Shown here: positions 9,163 through 18,920 of the stretch, in pieces | Layout: the number at the start of each line of letters is the position of its first letter | Position numbering within the stretch: position 1 is the first letter of the stretch | Source of the DNA: Neorickettsia sennetsu str. Miyayama | Lineage (GTDB): Bacteria > Pseudomonadota > Alphaproteobacteria > Rickettsiales > Anaplasmataceae | Length of the DNA: 64,000 nt | Direction of reading: 5' to 3' | Assembly: GCF_000013165.1 (NCBI RefSeq) | Contig: NC_007798.1 | Location: forward strand, 682,001 to 746,000 | The notes under the pieces: model-generated | Database searches by the model: none | The model's input: only the letters and a program-made list of their open reading frames with translations | Told to the model about the DNA's origin: nothing | Position numbers and translations under genes: made by a program

Positions 9163-9900
9163 TCAGACACACCTTTGCCCACATACACTACAATACGGAT
9201 CCCGCATGATAACTGCACTTCTGAAACGATTATTAAGAATGTCACAGAAAATAAGTTTACCTGCTTTTTCTGGGTTAATATGCAAAATTTCCTGAATTAC
9301 TTTCATTGCCTGAATGCTTCCTATTGTATTGACTGCAGCACCAATCACTCCACCGTCCTCACATGAACCTTTAAAACAAGCTTCCGGCTCTCCTGGACAG
9401 AAACACCTGTAACAGGGTGAGTCCTCAGAGATAAAAGGTTTGAGCACAATAACATACCCGGAATAGCCTGTAACACCAGCAGAAATCAAAGCTTTTTTTT
9501 GAAAAAAGCACAACTCATTGAGATAGAACCTAGTCTTGAAATTGTCCGTACAATCAACAACTACTTCACATCCTTCAATCACTTCCGGGCAGTCCTGTAT
9601 TCGCATTGGATAGCAGAAGATCTTACAATCCGGATTAAATGCATTAAGCCTCCTTTTAGCCGCATATACTTTAAGCTGCTGCACCGAAGAATTCTCGAAG
9701 AGAAACTGCCTATTCAGATCAGACTCAGAGACCCTATCGAAATCCACAATAACAATTTCACCCAACCCAGCAGCAGCAAAATTGTACAAGACTGAACATC
9801 CAAGGCCTCCTGACCCAATGACTGCAACTTTCGCGTCAAGAAGTGTATACTGACCCTCTTTCCCGAAAAGACCAAAGTGTCGTAAGTATCTACGATTCAC
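9163..9900 (-). CDS. ThiF/MoeB/HesA family adenylyltransferase (E1-like)
   Basis: About 245 residues with the family landmarks: N-terminal RRYLRHFGLFGKEGQ, nucleotide-binding VAVIGSGGLGCSVLYNF, the SDLNRQFLF arginine loop, DCTDNFKTRFYLN, and zinc-binding cysteine pairs CYRCFC and CSVCGQRC at the C-terminus. Such enzymes adenylate the C-terminal Gly-Gly of ThiS or MoaD for sulfur transfer in thiamine or molybdopterin synthesis. ThiF (thiamine) is the more likely role in this family of bacteria, but the sequence alone does not settle it. The frame opens at a TTG at 9915; the GGAGG there sits eight bases before a GTG at 9900, so I take the GTG as the true start. Confidence 0.85.
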   Translation of the reverse strand: MNRRYLRHFGLFGKEGQYTLLDAKVAVIGSGGLGCSVLYNFAAAGLGEIVIVDFDRVSESDLNRQFLFENSSVQQLKVYAAKRRLNAFNPDCKIFCYPMRIQDCPEVIEGCEVVVDCTDNFKTRFYLNELCFFQKKALISAGVTGYSGYVIVLKPFISEDSPCYRCFCPGEPEACFKGSCEDGGVIGAAVNTIGSIQAMKVIQEILHINPEKAGKLIFCDILNNRFRSAVIMRDPYCSVCGQRCV

Positions 9901-10116
9901 GAAATAGTCCTCCAATTATGAGTGCATCATTCTCTCACTCCGAACACCAGGAAATCAATTGCTCCTCGCATTGATCCAAGAAGAAACCGCGGAACAGGAC
10001 ACTTGTTCAAGTATGACACTGACTTCATGTAATCCTCAAACATTTGAAAAGACCTGGATAATGTTCAAAACGATCGATAACCTGTTATCATACCTGGAAA
10101 TTGGAATTCTAATCAG

Positions 10117-11118
10117 GTGAACACTGACGTTATCATAATAGGAGCTGGTCCTGTCGGGATATTTACAGCTTTTCAGGCTGGTATGTTAGGTATGCGGGCG
10201 CACGTAATTGATTCGCTACTCTCGATCGGTGGCCAGTGTACGGCACTTTACCCGGAAAAATTCATATACGATATACCTGGGTATAAACAGATCACTGCTG
10301 CTGCGCTTATTTCGAATCTAGCCGAGCAGGCTGAGAGATTTAATCCAACATACCATACTGATCAGTTTGCCACACACATGGATAGGTTGGACACATCCTT
10401 TGTAGTGAAAACAAGCAAGGAAATTGAGATTACCGCTAAAGCAGTCATTATAGCGGCAGGAGCAGGCGCATTTGATTATAATAGGATTCCAATAGAATCG
10501 AGTCATGTTTATGAAGGAAAATCTCTCTTCTATAGCGTGAAGGATCCGAGTATTTTCACTAGTAAGGTTGTTGTTATAGCCGGTGGTGGAGATTCTGCTG
10601 CGGATTGGGGTTTGATCCTGTCTAAGCTAGCGAGAAAGGTGTACTTGATCCACAGACGTTCGAAGTTTAGGTGTTCAGACAGTACATTTAAAGACCTAAA
10701 GTCCCTAGAAGAAACAAAGAAACTTAAGATACTCACACCATATCAAATTACTGGTTTAAGGGGAAGCGGAGGCCAAATCTCCCACATCGAGCTTGGTGGG
10801 CTTACTGGTGAATCAGTCACCTTAGAGGCTGATTATCTACTAGCTTTTTTTGGCCTCAAGCCATCGTTACGACATCTCGAAGAGTGGGGCATAGAGATCA
10901 CTCACAATTGCATTAATGTTGATCCACTTACCTGCAGTACAAACATTAAGGGTGTGTACGCAGTTGGGGATGTAGCACATTACGACTCAAAATTAAAACT
11001 CATCCTTTCTGGATTTTCCGAAGCGGCAACTGCATGCCATCACATCCGCGAAACAATTATAGGCGGAGATGTGTACAATTTTCGCTACTCCACAAACATG
11101 AACGAAGTCTTCAGATGA
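10117..11118 (+). CDS. Ferredoxin/flavodoxin-NADP reductase, thioredoxin-reductase-like type 2
   Basis: This 333-residue flavoprotein has an N-terminal FAD-binding motif VIIIGAGPVGIFTAFQAG, the family-specific IGGQCTALYPEKFIYDIPGY, and an NADPH-binding motif VVVIAGGGDSAADWG (about residues 150-164). The C-terminal FAD motif NIKGVYAVGDVAHY follows. The CxxC redox pair of thioredoxin reductases is missing, which separates this YumC-type ferredoxin reductase from TrxB. It passes electrons between NADPH and ferredoxin, for example for iron-sulfur cluster and isoprenoid enzymes such as IspG encoded in this window. Translation starts at GTG; no strong Shine-Dalgarno is visible. Confidence 0.92.
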   Translation: MNTDVIIIGAGPVGIFTAFQAGMLGMRAHVIDSLLSIGGQCTALYPEKFIYDIPGYKQITAAALISNLAEQAERFNPTYHTDQFATHMDRLDTSFVVKTSKEIEITAKAVIIAAGAGAFDYNRIPIESSHVYEGKSLFYSVKDPSIFTSKVVVIAGGGDSAADWGLILSKLARKVYLIHRRSKFRCSDSTFKDLKSLEETKKLKILTPYQITGLRGSGGQISHIELGGLTGESVTLEADYLLAFFGLKPSLRHLEEWGIEITHNCINVDPLTCSTNIKGVYAVGDVAHYDSKLKLILSGFSEAATACHHIRETIIGGDVYNFRYSTNMNEVFR

Positions 11119-11304
11119 GAAATATGCAAGCTCTATCCTGGCGCTAGAACGTGTCTTCTAATTGTTTTACTAAACTAGTGTTAAGTTAGAAGAGTCAGAG
11201 GCCAACCGTCCCGTTTGAGAGCCAAACCTTGCTGTGTGATACCAGGATTAATATTTGGAATCTCTACTGGCACCCTAACAGATGCAACTCATCTAGAACA
11301 ACCT

Positions 11305-12546
11305 TCAACAGAGCAATTCCCTCAATGTTGATAGGAGTTTTTCGTGCGCAACAGTCATTTGTTGACCAGTCTCCATTATTCTTACGGTCGACTCACCCCT
11401 TGAAAATTCTTCCTCACCAAGAATGACTGTAACTGTGCTTCTTTCAGCACGTTTCATTCTCGACTTAACACTGAGCCCATAGCACATATCGGCGCATAAT
11501 CCTTCACTGCGCAGGTAAAACAGTAGTTTTAGCGCCTCCCTTTCTGCAATTTCCCCGATGGGAACAATCGAAACGATCTTATCACTCGTAGGTGCCAAAA
11601 CTGGCATTATATCGATTAAACGCTCAATCCCCGCAGCAAACCCAATTGATTGTACTTTTTTTCCGCCCAAATTCTCTGAAAGTTGCTCATATGCTCCACC
11701 TCCCAAGAGGGCATCCTGCGCACCGAGATCAGGACTAGTAAATTCGAAAATTAAACCAGAATAATAATCTAATCCTCTGACCAACCTATGATCTACAGAA
11801 AACTCAATATCGAGGAGCTTCAGTATATCACAAATTGATTCAAATTCCTTTAGAGCATCATCAGTATGGTAATCCAGAATTCTTGGCGCGCCCACCACAA
11901 TTTCCTTCTCAGATGGATCCTTCGAGTCTAATATTCTCAACGGATTCTTTTTCAATCTGAGCAAACTATCAGCTGAAAGGTGCTCTTTGTACTGTTGAAA
12001 ATAGTTGATGAGTGCAAGTTTATACTCTTCACGAGTTCTAGAACAACCAAGTGAATTAACACGTATTTCACACCTTATTCCAATTTCTTTAAGGAACGAC
12101 TTTGCTAAAACTATAGCTTCAACAGCCCAAAGATAATGCTTTGCTCCGATCCATTCAAAATTCACCTGATGAAATTGCCTATATCTCCCTTTTTGTGGTC
12201 TTTCATATCTGAATAGCGGACCAAAAGAAAATAACCGAACAGGTGATTGAATATGCTGAAAATTCTCCACGAATGCTCTAGTGACAGCAGCGGTAAATTC
12301 TGGTCTTAGACAAATATTGTGACCACTTTTGTCCTGAAACGAATAGATCTCTTTATTTACTACGTCTGACGTTTCACCAAGGTTCCTAATAAAAAGCTCT
12401 GTATGCTCAATTATCGGAGTCTCAAGCTCAGTAAACAAATACCGAATCGAAAGATTCTTGGCTACCTGCTCAATGAGACGCATCTTTTCTAACTGCTCAC
12501 CAAACAGATCCCTAGTCCCTTTGACATTATTGATTTTTATACTCAT
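11305..12546 (-). CDS. hisS: Histidyl-tRNA synthetase
   Basis: This class II synthetase has 413 residues, the usual bacterial length. Motif 1 and 2 regions are visible (NNVKGTRDLFGEQ near the start, RYERPQKGRYRQFHQVNFEW at about residues 110-130), as are the histidine-specific RLVRGLDYYSGLIFEF and a motif 3 region ending IGFAAGIERL. The C-terminal anticodon-binding domain follows. The enzyme charges tRNA-His in the cytoplasm. Its start codon lies inside the end of bolA (20 bp overlap), so the two genes are cotranscribed. Confidence 0.96.
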   Translation of the reverse strand: MSIKINNVKGTRDLFGEQLEKMRLIEQVAKNLSIRYLFTELETPIIEHTELFIRNLGETSDVVNKEIYSFQDKSGHNICLRPEFTAAVTRAFVENFQHIQSPVRLFSFGPLFRYERPQKGRYRQFHQVNFEWIGAKHYLWAVEAIVLAKSFLKEIGIRCEIRVNSLGCSRTREEYKLALINYFQQYKEHLSADSLLRLKKNPLRILDSKDPSEKEIVVGAPRILDYHTDDALKEFESICDILKLLDIEFSVDHRLVRGLDYYSGLIFEFTSPDLGAQDALLGGGAYEQLSENLGGKKVQSIGFAAGIERLIDIMPVLAPTSDKIVSIVPIGEIAEREALKLLFYLRSEGLCADMCYGLSVKSRMKRAERSTVTVILGEEEFSRGESTVRIMETGQQMTVAHEKLLSTLRELLC

Positions 12547-12814
12547 CCTCTGTCCATAGTTTCATAGATAACGCATGCAAGCCAAGTTTGAAGTGCGCCT
12601 CAAGTATTTTGAAAACCATTCTGTGTCTAGAAATTTTTGATAGACCCCTAAAAGAAGGTGATACAACAATTACCTCGAAGTGAGAAGCTTGAGAGTGATT
12701 AACATGTCCCATGTGATCCTCTGAAACATTTTTCACTTCACAGAAAATAACATTCAGGAAATTGCATATAGAATTTTTAATTTGTTCAGATCTCGCACTC
12801 TCATCAATAGACAT
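12527..12814 (-). CDS. bolA: BolA/IbaG family protein
   Basis: About 95 residues, the normal BolA length if translation starts at MSIDESARSEQIK; the frame extends further to a TTG at 12886. The class II KH-like BolA fold shows as SHFEVIVVSPSFRGLSKISR, then HRMVFKIL and a C-terminal ALSMKLWTEDEY, with the conserved histidine in RHRMV. BolA proteins partner monothiol glutaredoxins in iron-sulfur trafficking and can affect transcription. It overlaps hisS by 20 bp and comes first in that pair. Confidence 0.88.
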   Translation of the reverse strand: MSIDESARSEQIKNSICNFLNVIFCEVKNVSEDHMGHVNHSQASHFEVIVVSPSFRGLSKISRHRMVFKILEAHFKLGLHALSMKLWTEDEYKNQ

Positions 12815-12896
12815 AGTTTTAAAATAACCCGCCTTGGATACAAAGTCAGAAACACCTACTACCAGATGAGGTACATTGTAATGCAATTTTGTAGAG

Positions 12897-14144
12897 CTAG
12901 TGTAATACTTTTGAATAAAAATATAGAGAACCTAAAGTCAAAACCCCAACAAGAATCAAAGGAATCGCAGCTGAAAGATTATTACCTGTCACTGCAATAA
13001 GAAACATTGTAAAAGCTGGTGCCATACCTCCAAACAGCGCACTTGAGATATTTCGGGAGATTGCCAGTCCTGTATAAGAAATCTCAGCAGGAAATATTTC
13101 ATACACGGCGGTGCTCACGGGCCCCAATGAGAACCCCACTATCACCACAAACAAGATTTTTGCAATAATAATATTCCCCAACCCCCCGCTTTCTATGAGA
13201 AAAAAGATCGGATACGCAGACACAATCGCGAGTATTGCAGCTAATGAGAGTATTAGTCTCCTACCGAAGAAATCAGATAGTAGCGCCGAAAACAAGGTCA
13301 ACACAGCAAGCAAAAGCAAGAACATTAGATGTACTAATCCAACGGTTGCACCAGAAAACCCCATTTTATTTGCAAAATAAACATCCAAGAAAACAAGAAA
13401 AAGATACAGACTTGTTTCTTCCAAACTGTCTATTCCAATTGAAACAAAAAATGCCTTCTTATATTCACCAAAGAGTTTCGTTACAGGTAGGATGTCAGAC
13501 CTCTTGACACTCTCGAAGACTGGCGTTTCGCCAAGTGTATTTCTAAGAACTGCACCCAAGACACCGACACATGTTCCTATAACAAAAGGTACTCTCCAAC
13601 CCCAACTCAAAAACGCTTCCTCAGGAATTATGTTTCTACATATCAGAACCACGACACTGCTCATTGCAGCACCTATCACTGCACTGAGCACCTCAAAACT
13701 GCCAAAGAATCCCCTATACTTCTGAGGACTGCATTCTATCAAGAAGAGTACATTTCCAACTTCCCCACCAAGAGCAAATCCTTGAATTAATCTAATCAAA
13801 ATAAGCAGGACAATCGCCGACGTACCAATACTGTGATATGTCGGTAAAACCGCTATCATCCCCACAGGCAAGAACATCATCATCAGGGATAGCAGAACCC
13901 CAATTTTTCTACCGTATTTGTCTCCTATGTGCCCAAAAAAAACCGCCCCTATTGGCCTCATCAAGAAACCAACAGCAAATGTTCCAAAAGATGAGAGGAG
14001 TTGTGTTACCGGGTTAATTTCAGGGAAGAATAAGATATTAATGATACCTATAAGGTGACCATAAAGTGCATAGTCGTACCACACGAGGCTGTTACATAGA
14101 AGGGTTACAATAATTTGTTTAATGAACCCAGACTTCTCGGACAC
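12897..14144 (-). CDS. Major facilitator transporter, metabolite-H+ symporter (ProP-like) subfamily
   Basis: This 415-residue inner-membrane protein has twelve predicted helices. The MHS subfamily signatures are clear: NSLVWYDYALYGHL in helix 1, FLMRPIGAVFFGHIGDKYGRK between helices 2 and 3, RLIQGFALGGEVGN in helix 4, and LSDFFGRRLIL in the second half. Relatives import proline, glycine betaine, alpha-ketoglutarate or other metabolites with protons; the substrate cannot be read from the sequence. A nutrient importer fits the small biosynthetic capacity of intracellular bacteria. It starts at GTG, without a visible Shine-Dalgarno. It lies 82 bp from bolA on the same strand. Confidence 0.88.
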   Translation of the reverse strand: MSEKSGFIKQIIVTLLCNSLVWYDYALYGHLIGIINILFFPEINPVTQLLSSFGTFAVGFLMRPIGAVFFGHIGDKYGRKIGVLLSLMMMFLPVGMIAVLPTYHSIGTSAIVLLILIRLIQGFALGGEVGNVLFLIECSPQKYRGFFGSFEVLSAVIGAAMSSVVVLICRNIIPEEAFLSWGWRVPFVIGTCVGVLGAVLRNTLGETPVFESVKRSDILPVTKLFGEYKKAFFVSIGIDSLEETSLYLFLVFLDVYFANKMGFSGATVGLVHLMFLLLLAVLTLFSALLSDFFGRRLILSLAAILAIVSAYPIFFLIESGGLGNIIIAKILFVVIVGFSLGPVSTAVYEIFPAEISYTGLAISRNISSALFGGMAPAFTMFLIAVTGNNLSAAIPLILVGVLTLGSLYFYSKVLH

Positions 14145-14463
14145 GGCACGCTACTACAGTAGATCGGATAGATAAACTAAAATCTAGACTTTCTAGATAT
14201 AGCATATTACCAGAGCAAGTCCAAACAAAGGATAAAAACCCGAATGAGAAACTACTCTCTTCTTAGGCCAAGCTCTAGATTCCAAAAACCCTTGGACTAG
14301 AAGGTAGCTTAAAACGCTTTACATGTCCATTGTTATGTAAAGATATAAAGCATTAGTAGTTCCTCTCCTGACATGAAACATGCTGTCACTGTTCAGGGTG
14401 GAGTTGAATTGACTAGGGCATAAGTATTCTGCTATCAGTAGATGAGGCTCCGTTTCCATATAA
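14145..14463. other. Intergenic region between divergent genes
   Basis: 319 bp separating the divergent transporter and lepB genes, so it must hold promoters for both. I see no gene. TTGACT at 14410-14415 is a fair -35 box for lepB, but no good -10 follows at the right spacing. Confidence 0.5.
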
Positions 14464-15222
14464 ATGGCACATTCATCAAGAATCTTACACACACTCAGGA
14501 ATGCTTGTAGGAGTAAAACGGTCTGGTTGATAATCGGTCTTGTAGCTACGCGTAGTCTGTTTTACGAGCCGTTCATCATACCTTCGGGCTCGATGAAGAA
14601 GACGCTTCTGGCTGGGGACTATATAGTGGCTTCTAAGTATGCGTATGGATATAGCAAGTACTCGTTTCCCTTCTCTCCGTCTTTTATAAAGGGAGACCCA
14701 AGAATTCTATATAAACCGCCAAAACGCGGAGACGTAGTCATATTCAGAAACCCGCACAAGGACAACACAAATTATGTCAAAAGAGTCATTGGACTACCAG
14801 GAGATAGAATCCAACTGATTGGTAGCAGAGTTTATGTGAATCACAAGCCTATAAAAAGAGTTGAAGACGGAATTTTTATGGACTCTAGCACACCAGAAGT
14901 ACAAAGTTTCACAGAAATTCTTGATACCGGGCTTGCATACCCAGTGCTACAGAAAACAACTGATGGACCAGCAAACAACACCGGTGTGTACTATGTGCCA
15001 CAAGGACATTTTTTCGTTCTTGGTGATAATAGAGATGATTCTACAGATAGTAGATTCCTCGCAGCTGTAGGCTTCATTCCAGCAGAGTATTTGGTCGGCA
15101 GAGCAGAGCGTGTTCTGTTTTCGTTCCGTATAGGAGAGAGCAAATTCATACCGATAAAACTACGCTTGGAAAGAACATGGAAATCGCTTCGTCCAGAGGA
15201 GCTCGGCCAAAAAAAGAGATAA
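14464..15222 (+). CDS. lepB: Signal peptidase I
   Basis: This 252-residue inner-membrane serine protease removes signal peptides from exported proteins. One N-terminal membrane helix (about residues 19-35) is followed by the catalytic box IIPSGSMKKTLLAGDYI with the nucleophile Ser43. The catalytic lysine is in YVKRVIGLPGDRI (Lys106). The later boxes are VPQGHFFVLGDNRDDSTDSR. The length and all four boxes are normal. The exported proteins in this window (VirB2 pilins, the TolC-like channel, the metallophosphoesterase) are its likely substrates. Confidence 0.96.
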   Translation: MAHSSRILHTLRNACRSKTVWLIIGLVATRSLFYEPFIIPSGSMKKTLLAGDYIVASKYAYGYSKYSFPFSPSFIKGDPRILYKPPKRGDVVIFRNPHKDNTNYVKRVIGLPGDRIQLIGSRVYVNHKPIKRVEDGIFMDSSTPEVQSFTEILDTGLAYPVLQKTTDGPANNTGVYYVPQGHFFVLGDNRDDSTDSRFLAAVGFIPAEYLVGRAERVLFSFRIGESKFIPIKLRLERTWKSLRPEELGQKKR

Positions 15223-15344
15223 AACTACCTAGGAAGGCATGACCAGATCGAGTAGTAAGTTCTTGGAACCCTACCTTTCCTATACTGGAAGCGAAAGCGT
15301 TATATCATCTATTAGGCCAGAAGTGAGCATCTTAACACAAAACA

Positions 15345-16595
15345 TCATGCTATAATCTGCCCCGACAGCGTCTCCGCGTCACTACAACCAGTTATCTTGG
15401 CGCGTATGATACCAGTATCATCACTTACGGCGCTACCTAGTCTCACGAGACAAAAATTTTCACTCCTTCCAACATTATCTCTCTCAAGTACAAGGTTATG
15501 TATGCTACCGACTTGCATGGTATTGAATATTTGCAAATTCTCTTTTCCCAATTTTATAAGCTTCCTCGCACGTCCCTTTTTTACTACTCCGTCTACTTGA
15601 GGCATTAAGGCAGCCTTTGTTCCTTTTTTAGGCGAAAAAGGAAAAACGTGTAGGTATGGAATAGCGAGCCTTTTGATTAACTCATAACTATTATGGAACA
15701 TTTCTTCACTCTCTGTTGGAAACCCCACGATTATGTCGGCACCAAAACCAGTTTCCGGCCGAACAGCCAAAATCTTTGAATGAAATTCAACAACCTGTTC
15801 AGGAGTGTGTCTCCTTTTCATCCGCTTCAGGATAATGGAATCACCTGACTGTATGCTTAAGTGCAAGTGCGGCATTAGACGAGCCTCGGTAGCAAATAAC
15901 TCGATGAAATCATCACTAAGCTCAGAGACATCCACAGAAGATAAACGCAATCTCTTTAGCTCTGGAACATCATTTAGTATCTTTTTTAGCAAATAAACTA
16001 ACGCCGGTTTCCCAAAAAGATCTTTCCCATAATCAGTAATATCAACCCCGGTAAGCACGACCTCATTTATACCAAAAGCGACTATTTTACGCACTTCCGA
16101 AACAATTGTCATAGCATCTGAAGAGCGATTCTTACCCCTGGCAAGGGTGATTGCGCAAAAGGTGCAATCATGATCGCATCCATTTTGAATCTCAAGAAAA
16201 GCCCGTTTACGCACAGCGGAAACCACAGGCATCATTGTGCTAGAAAAAGCAGTCTCGGATGCATCAGTTATGTCGGCAACTGCTATCTTTTGTTCAGAAG
16301 CATAGTTTTCGGCTTTTAGTTTTTCAACATTACCAAGAACCTTAAAAACTCCTGGCATACGTGAATATGCATGAGGGTCAAGTTGAGGACCACAACCAAC
16401 CACTATAATCTTCTTACTAGGTTCATCTTTGTGACACTTTCTTATCTTTTGTTTTACCTGACGCACAGCTTCATTTGTTACAGCACAGGTATTAATGATG
16501 ATACACTCTCTACTATCTCGGATACCTACGAGGTTTTTAATGAGGTCACTCTCATAAAAATTCAGACGACACCCAAAAGTAATAACTTTCACCAT
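15345..16595 (-). CDS. mtaB: tRNA t6A37 methylthiotransferase MtaB
   Basis: About 416 residues from the ATG at 16595; the frame opens 13 codons earlier, but MVKVITFGCRLNFYESD is where this family begins. The order is an N-terminal UPF0004 domain with cysteines in FGCRLN, NTCAVT and VVGCGPQ, a radical SAM cluster CDHDCTFC, and a TRAM-like C-terminus. The FGCRLN and NTCAVT wording places it in the MtaB (YqeV) branch, distinct from MiaB, which is also in this window at 55443. It adds the methylthio group to N6-threonylcarbamoyladenosine at position 37 of tRNAs reading ANN codons. Confidence 0.9.
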   Translation of the reverse strand: MVKVITFGCRLNFYESDLIKNLVGIRDSRECIIINTCAVTNEAVRQVKQKIRKCHKDEPSKKIIVVGCGPQLDPHAYSRMPGVFKVLGNVEKLKAENYASEQKIAVADITDASETAFSSTMMPVVSAVRKRAFLEIQNGCDHDCTFCAITLARGKNRSSDAMTIVSEVRKIVAFGINEVVLTGVDITDYGKDLFGKPALVYLLKKILNDVPELKRLRLSSVDVSELSDDFIELFATEARLMPHLHLSIQSGDSIILKRMKRRHTPEQVVEFHSKILAVRPETGFGADIIVGFPTESEEMFHNSYELIKRLAIPYLHVFPFSPKKGTKAALMPQVDGVVKKGRARKLIKLGKENLQIFNTMQVGSIHNLVLERDNVGRSENFCLVRLGSAVSDDTGIIRAKITGCSDAETLSGQIIA

Positions 16596-16744
16596 GAATT
16601 TATTGGAAAAGCCAGGTAGGTTAAAAATTACCACCTTTATTGTGACAAAAGATACCCTTGCAAAATTTGATCATGTACAAAATCCTGTTTTTACAGGAAT
16701 ACTCAACTTTGACAAGACTAACTAAGCTTGTTCACAGTCTTGCA

Positions 16745-16772
16745 TTGCTAAAAATTCAACCAAAACTATAAT
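16745..16772 (+). promoter_or_regulatory. Sigma70-type promoter before the GspL-like gene
   Basis: TTGCTA (16745-16750), a 16-base spacer and a perfect TATAAT (16767-16772). Transcription would begin near 16779, about 60 bases before the first possible start codon of the gene at 16840, and would serve the two-gene unit 16840-18758. Confidence 0.5.
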
Positions 16773-16839
16773 AGTCGTTACAAATAGAAGGCCAAAGCAA
16801 CACCTGGAGGCTTCATAGCCTGAACTATTTATTTACTCT

Positions 16840-18207
16840 TTGCCACTACTTTTATTCAAATGGGCGATGAAAAGACACAGATTATTAGCCGTGTTGGACA
16901 AAGTAATAATATACGTTTCCGAAGAAAGCATTACACTATTCGAGACGACAAGCGAAGACGGCAACATCATCTCATGTAAAAGCGTAGACCTACAAAAAAT
17001 CGCGGAGATAGTAAACTTCAGTGACGCTACTTGTTACATCATATATTGCCCTTCAAAGCCTGGTCAGAGATTTTTTACAAGGGATTTTCCCTTCATATCG
17101 TATATCAACATAAACTCCTTATTGAAAAGAACAATACTCGAAGAAGAGTGCGGACACTACGATTTATGCGAATACTTTCCCAGTAGCAAAACCGCGAATA
17201 GGTTGTTTTACTCGTTTGTATGCTCGAATGTAAACCCAGAAGTTGAACTATTCATTAATAGTGCGGGTAAAAAGTGCAAGGGAATCTTTTTCCCCTTTTT
17301 AGAAATGGGAGAGATCTCAAAAAATATATTTGGCCCCTTCAACAGATTACAAAGAGAGAATGTGGTTCTCGTCTACAGTCCTACACGCACCTTGACTGTC
17401 GTTCGACTCACTAAAGAGCATATCCCACTAGAAATAATAAACATAAAACTAGAGCAAAATACCCCAACAAGAATTGGCGGGGAGATATTGCAGAAAATTG
17501 AAGATCTTTCTCTCAGGAAAAGCAGCAATATTGCCGTTATAGCAACTAAAACGATAAATCAAATCATAAAAGGCGAAGAAAAACTTGCTGACATGTTTTT
17601 ACTTACGCCATACGAAGCAGCGATACTACTCAAAGTTGAAAAATTCTTTAGAGAAGATGAGGAAAGGGGTGAGCTACTTTTTGCTACAAACATACTCTTG
17701 GGAAAAACAAAATATAGAACATTACCAAGAAAACATGCACTCATGGAAAGACAACGTTCTAAGGAAAAGGGCCTTTCTGTAGGAAGCCTCTTCATGTTTC
17801 TCTTAATAGCCCTAATAGTCTTTTTTGGTGAAATAAAATTACATAACTATGCAAACAAAAACAACATAATTTCTAAGGAGATACTCCACCTGGAAAAAGT
17901 AATAGAAAAATTAAGACTGGATCTCGATAATTACGATGCACGGTCTAAAGAAAAAATAAAGCTCTATAAAGTTTTCCAAAGCCCTAATAAATCTCCCGTA
18001 GACTACTTAAGAAAACTAGAAAATCAAGTTTCGCTAAAGAAAGTACGCATCGAATATGACGAGGAAAACGTAGATCCTGAGAAGCGAATCACACTATACG
18101 TTGAAGGAAACGCATACGTGGAAATAGCTGCAATAACGGAGGAGTTAAAGAAATACTATACGAATCATTGCTTAACTTTAAATGGTAAGGTGATAGCACC
18201 GCAGTAG
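16840..18207 (+). CDS. Membrane protein with GspL / PilM-PilN-like architecture, function unassigned
   Basis: This 455-residue protein matches no family I can name with certainty. A cytoplasmic domain of about 310 residues has alternating strands and helices that could be a degenerate actin-like fold. It is followed by a single membrane helix (GSLFMFLLIALIVFFG, about residues 315-331), a coiled coil (about 335-375) and a small C-terminal alpha/beta domain. That order is the layout of GspL in type II secretion, or of fused PilM and PilN in type IV pili. The next gene has the matching GspM/PilO layout, which strengthens the idea. The start is uncertain: TTG at 16840 or ATG at 16867, neither with a close Shine-Dalgarno. 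The homology is inferred from architecture. Confidence 0.6.
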   Translation: MPLLLFKWAMKRHRLLAVLDKVIIYVSEESITLFETTSEDGNIISCKSVDLQKIAEIVNFSDATCYIIYCPSKPGQRFFTRDFPFISYININSLLKRTILEEECGHYDLCEYFPSSKTANRLFYSFVCSNVNPEVELFINSAGKKCKGIFFPFLEMGEISKNIFGPFNRLQRENVVLVYSPTRTLTVVRLTKEHIPLEIINIKLEQNTPTRIGGEILQKIEDLSLRKSSNIAVIATKTINQIIKGEEKLADMFLLTPYEAAILLKVEKFFREDEERGELLFATNILLGKTKYRTLPRKHALMERQRSKEKGLSVGSLFMFLLIALIVFFGEIKLHNYANKNNIISKEILHLEKVIEKLRLDLDNYDARSKEKIKLYKVFQSPNKSPVDYLRKLENQVSLKKVRIEYDEENVDPEKRITLYVEGNAYVEIAAITEELKKYYTNHCLTLNGKVIAPQ

Positions 18208-18221
18208 GGGAGAAACACACT

Positions 18222-18758
18222 GTGTCCAGATATTGTCTAAAGTATGGTTTACTTTTACTCTCGCTCATTCTTTTATGTGGGTCTGCACTATACTACAATA
18301 CCCGTATTTTGGAAGTTACCCATCAGCTAAGACTAAATAAGTGGGAAACCATTAAGCAACAGTCTGACATCGAAAGGACGAAAGCTGAAATCAGAAAATT
18401 AATAACAGAGGACTCTCTCGCAACACAGATTATCTTCGCAAACAAAATAGAGAATCTAAACCTCTTATTTGAACTTATCAGGGATGACTATGAACTTGAA
18501 AATTATAACTTCCTTGTTAAAAACTCCATCAAGATAGACACGGTAAAGCAATCCTCATTCTATGACGTTATCTTAACTGATGTAACACTCTCTTTTAGTA
18601 CGGATTCCAGAATGAGACTCTATATGTTTCTGGATGAGGTTATTAGCAAGATACCAGGGCATGTACACATTAAATCAGTAGCCTTTACAATGATAGAAAA
18701 CACCCTATATGCGGTTCTGGACCTCGGAATCTATACACTAAGTGTAAAAAACCTTTAA
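18222..18758 (+). CDS. Membrane protein with GspM / PilO-like architecture, function unassigned
   Basis: A 178-residue bitopic protein: a short basic N-terminus, one membrane helix (LLLLSLILLCGSALYY, about residues 10-25), a coiled coil to about residue 60, and an extracytoplasmic alpha/beta domain of about 110 residues. It begins at GTG with GGGGAG ten bases upstream and follows the GspL-like gene by 14 bp, so the two are cotranscribed and probably interact. GspM and PilO have this same size and layout and pair with GspL and PilN through their coiled coils and ferredoxin-like domains. I cannot see diagnostic residues, so this remains a structural guess. Confidence 0.6.
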   Translation: MSRYCLKYGLLLLSLILLCGSALYYNTRILEVTHQLRLNKWETIKQQSDIERTKAEIRKLITEDSLATQIIFANKIENLNLLFELIRDDYELENYNFLVKNSIKIDTVKQSSFYDVILTDVTLSFSTDSRMRLYMFLDEVISKIPGHVHIKSVAFTMIENTLYAVLDLGIYTLSVKNL

Positions 18759-18920
18759 TCTATGAAAATGTTGTATACTTTAATAGGGATAGTATATTGA
18801 GTAAAGAACGTTATAATCAGAATTATAGGAAGCAGCCGTTTCATAGTTCGTTTTGAATTAGTATATCCGACTTTGCTACTTTGTTGCCCAAGAATATGAA
18901 TTTCGCAGCTATAAACACTG

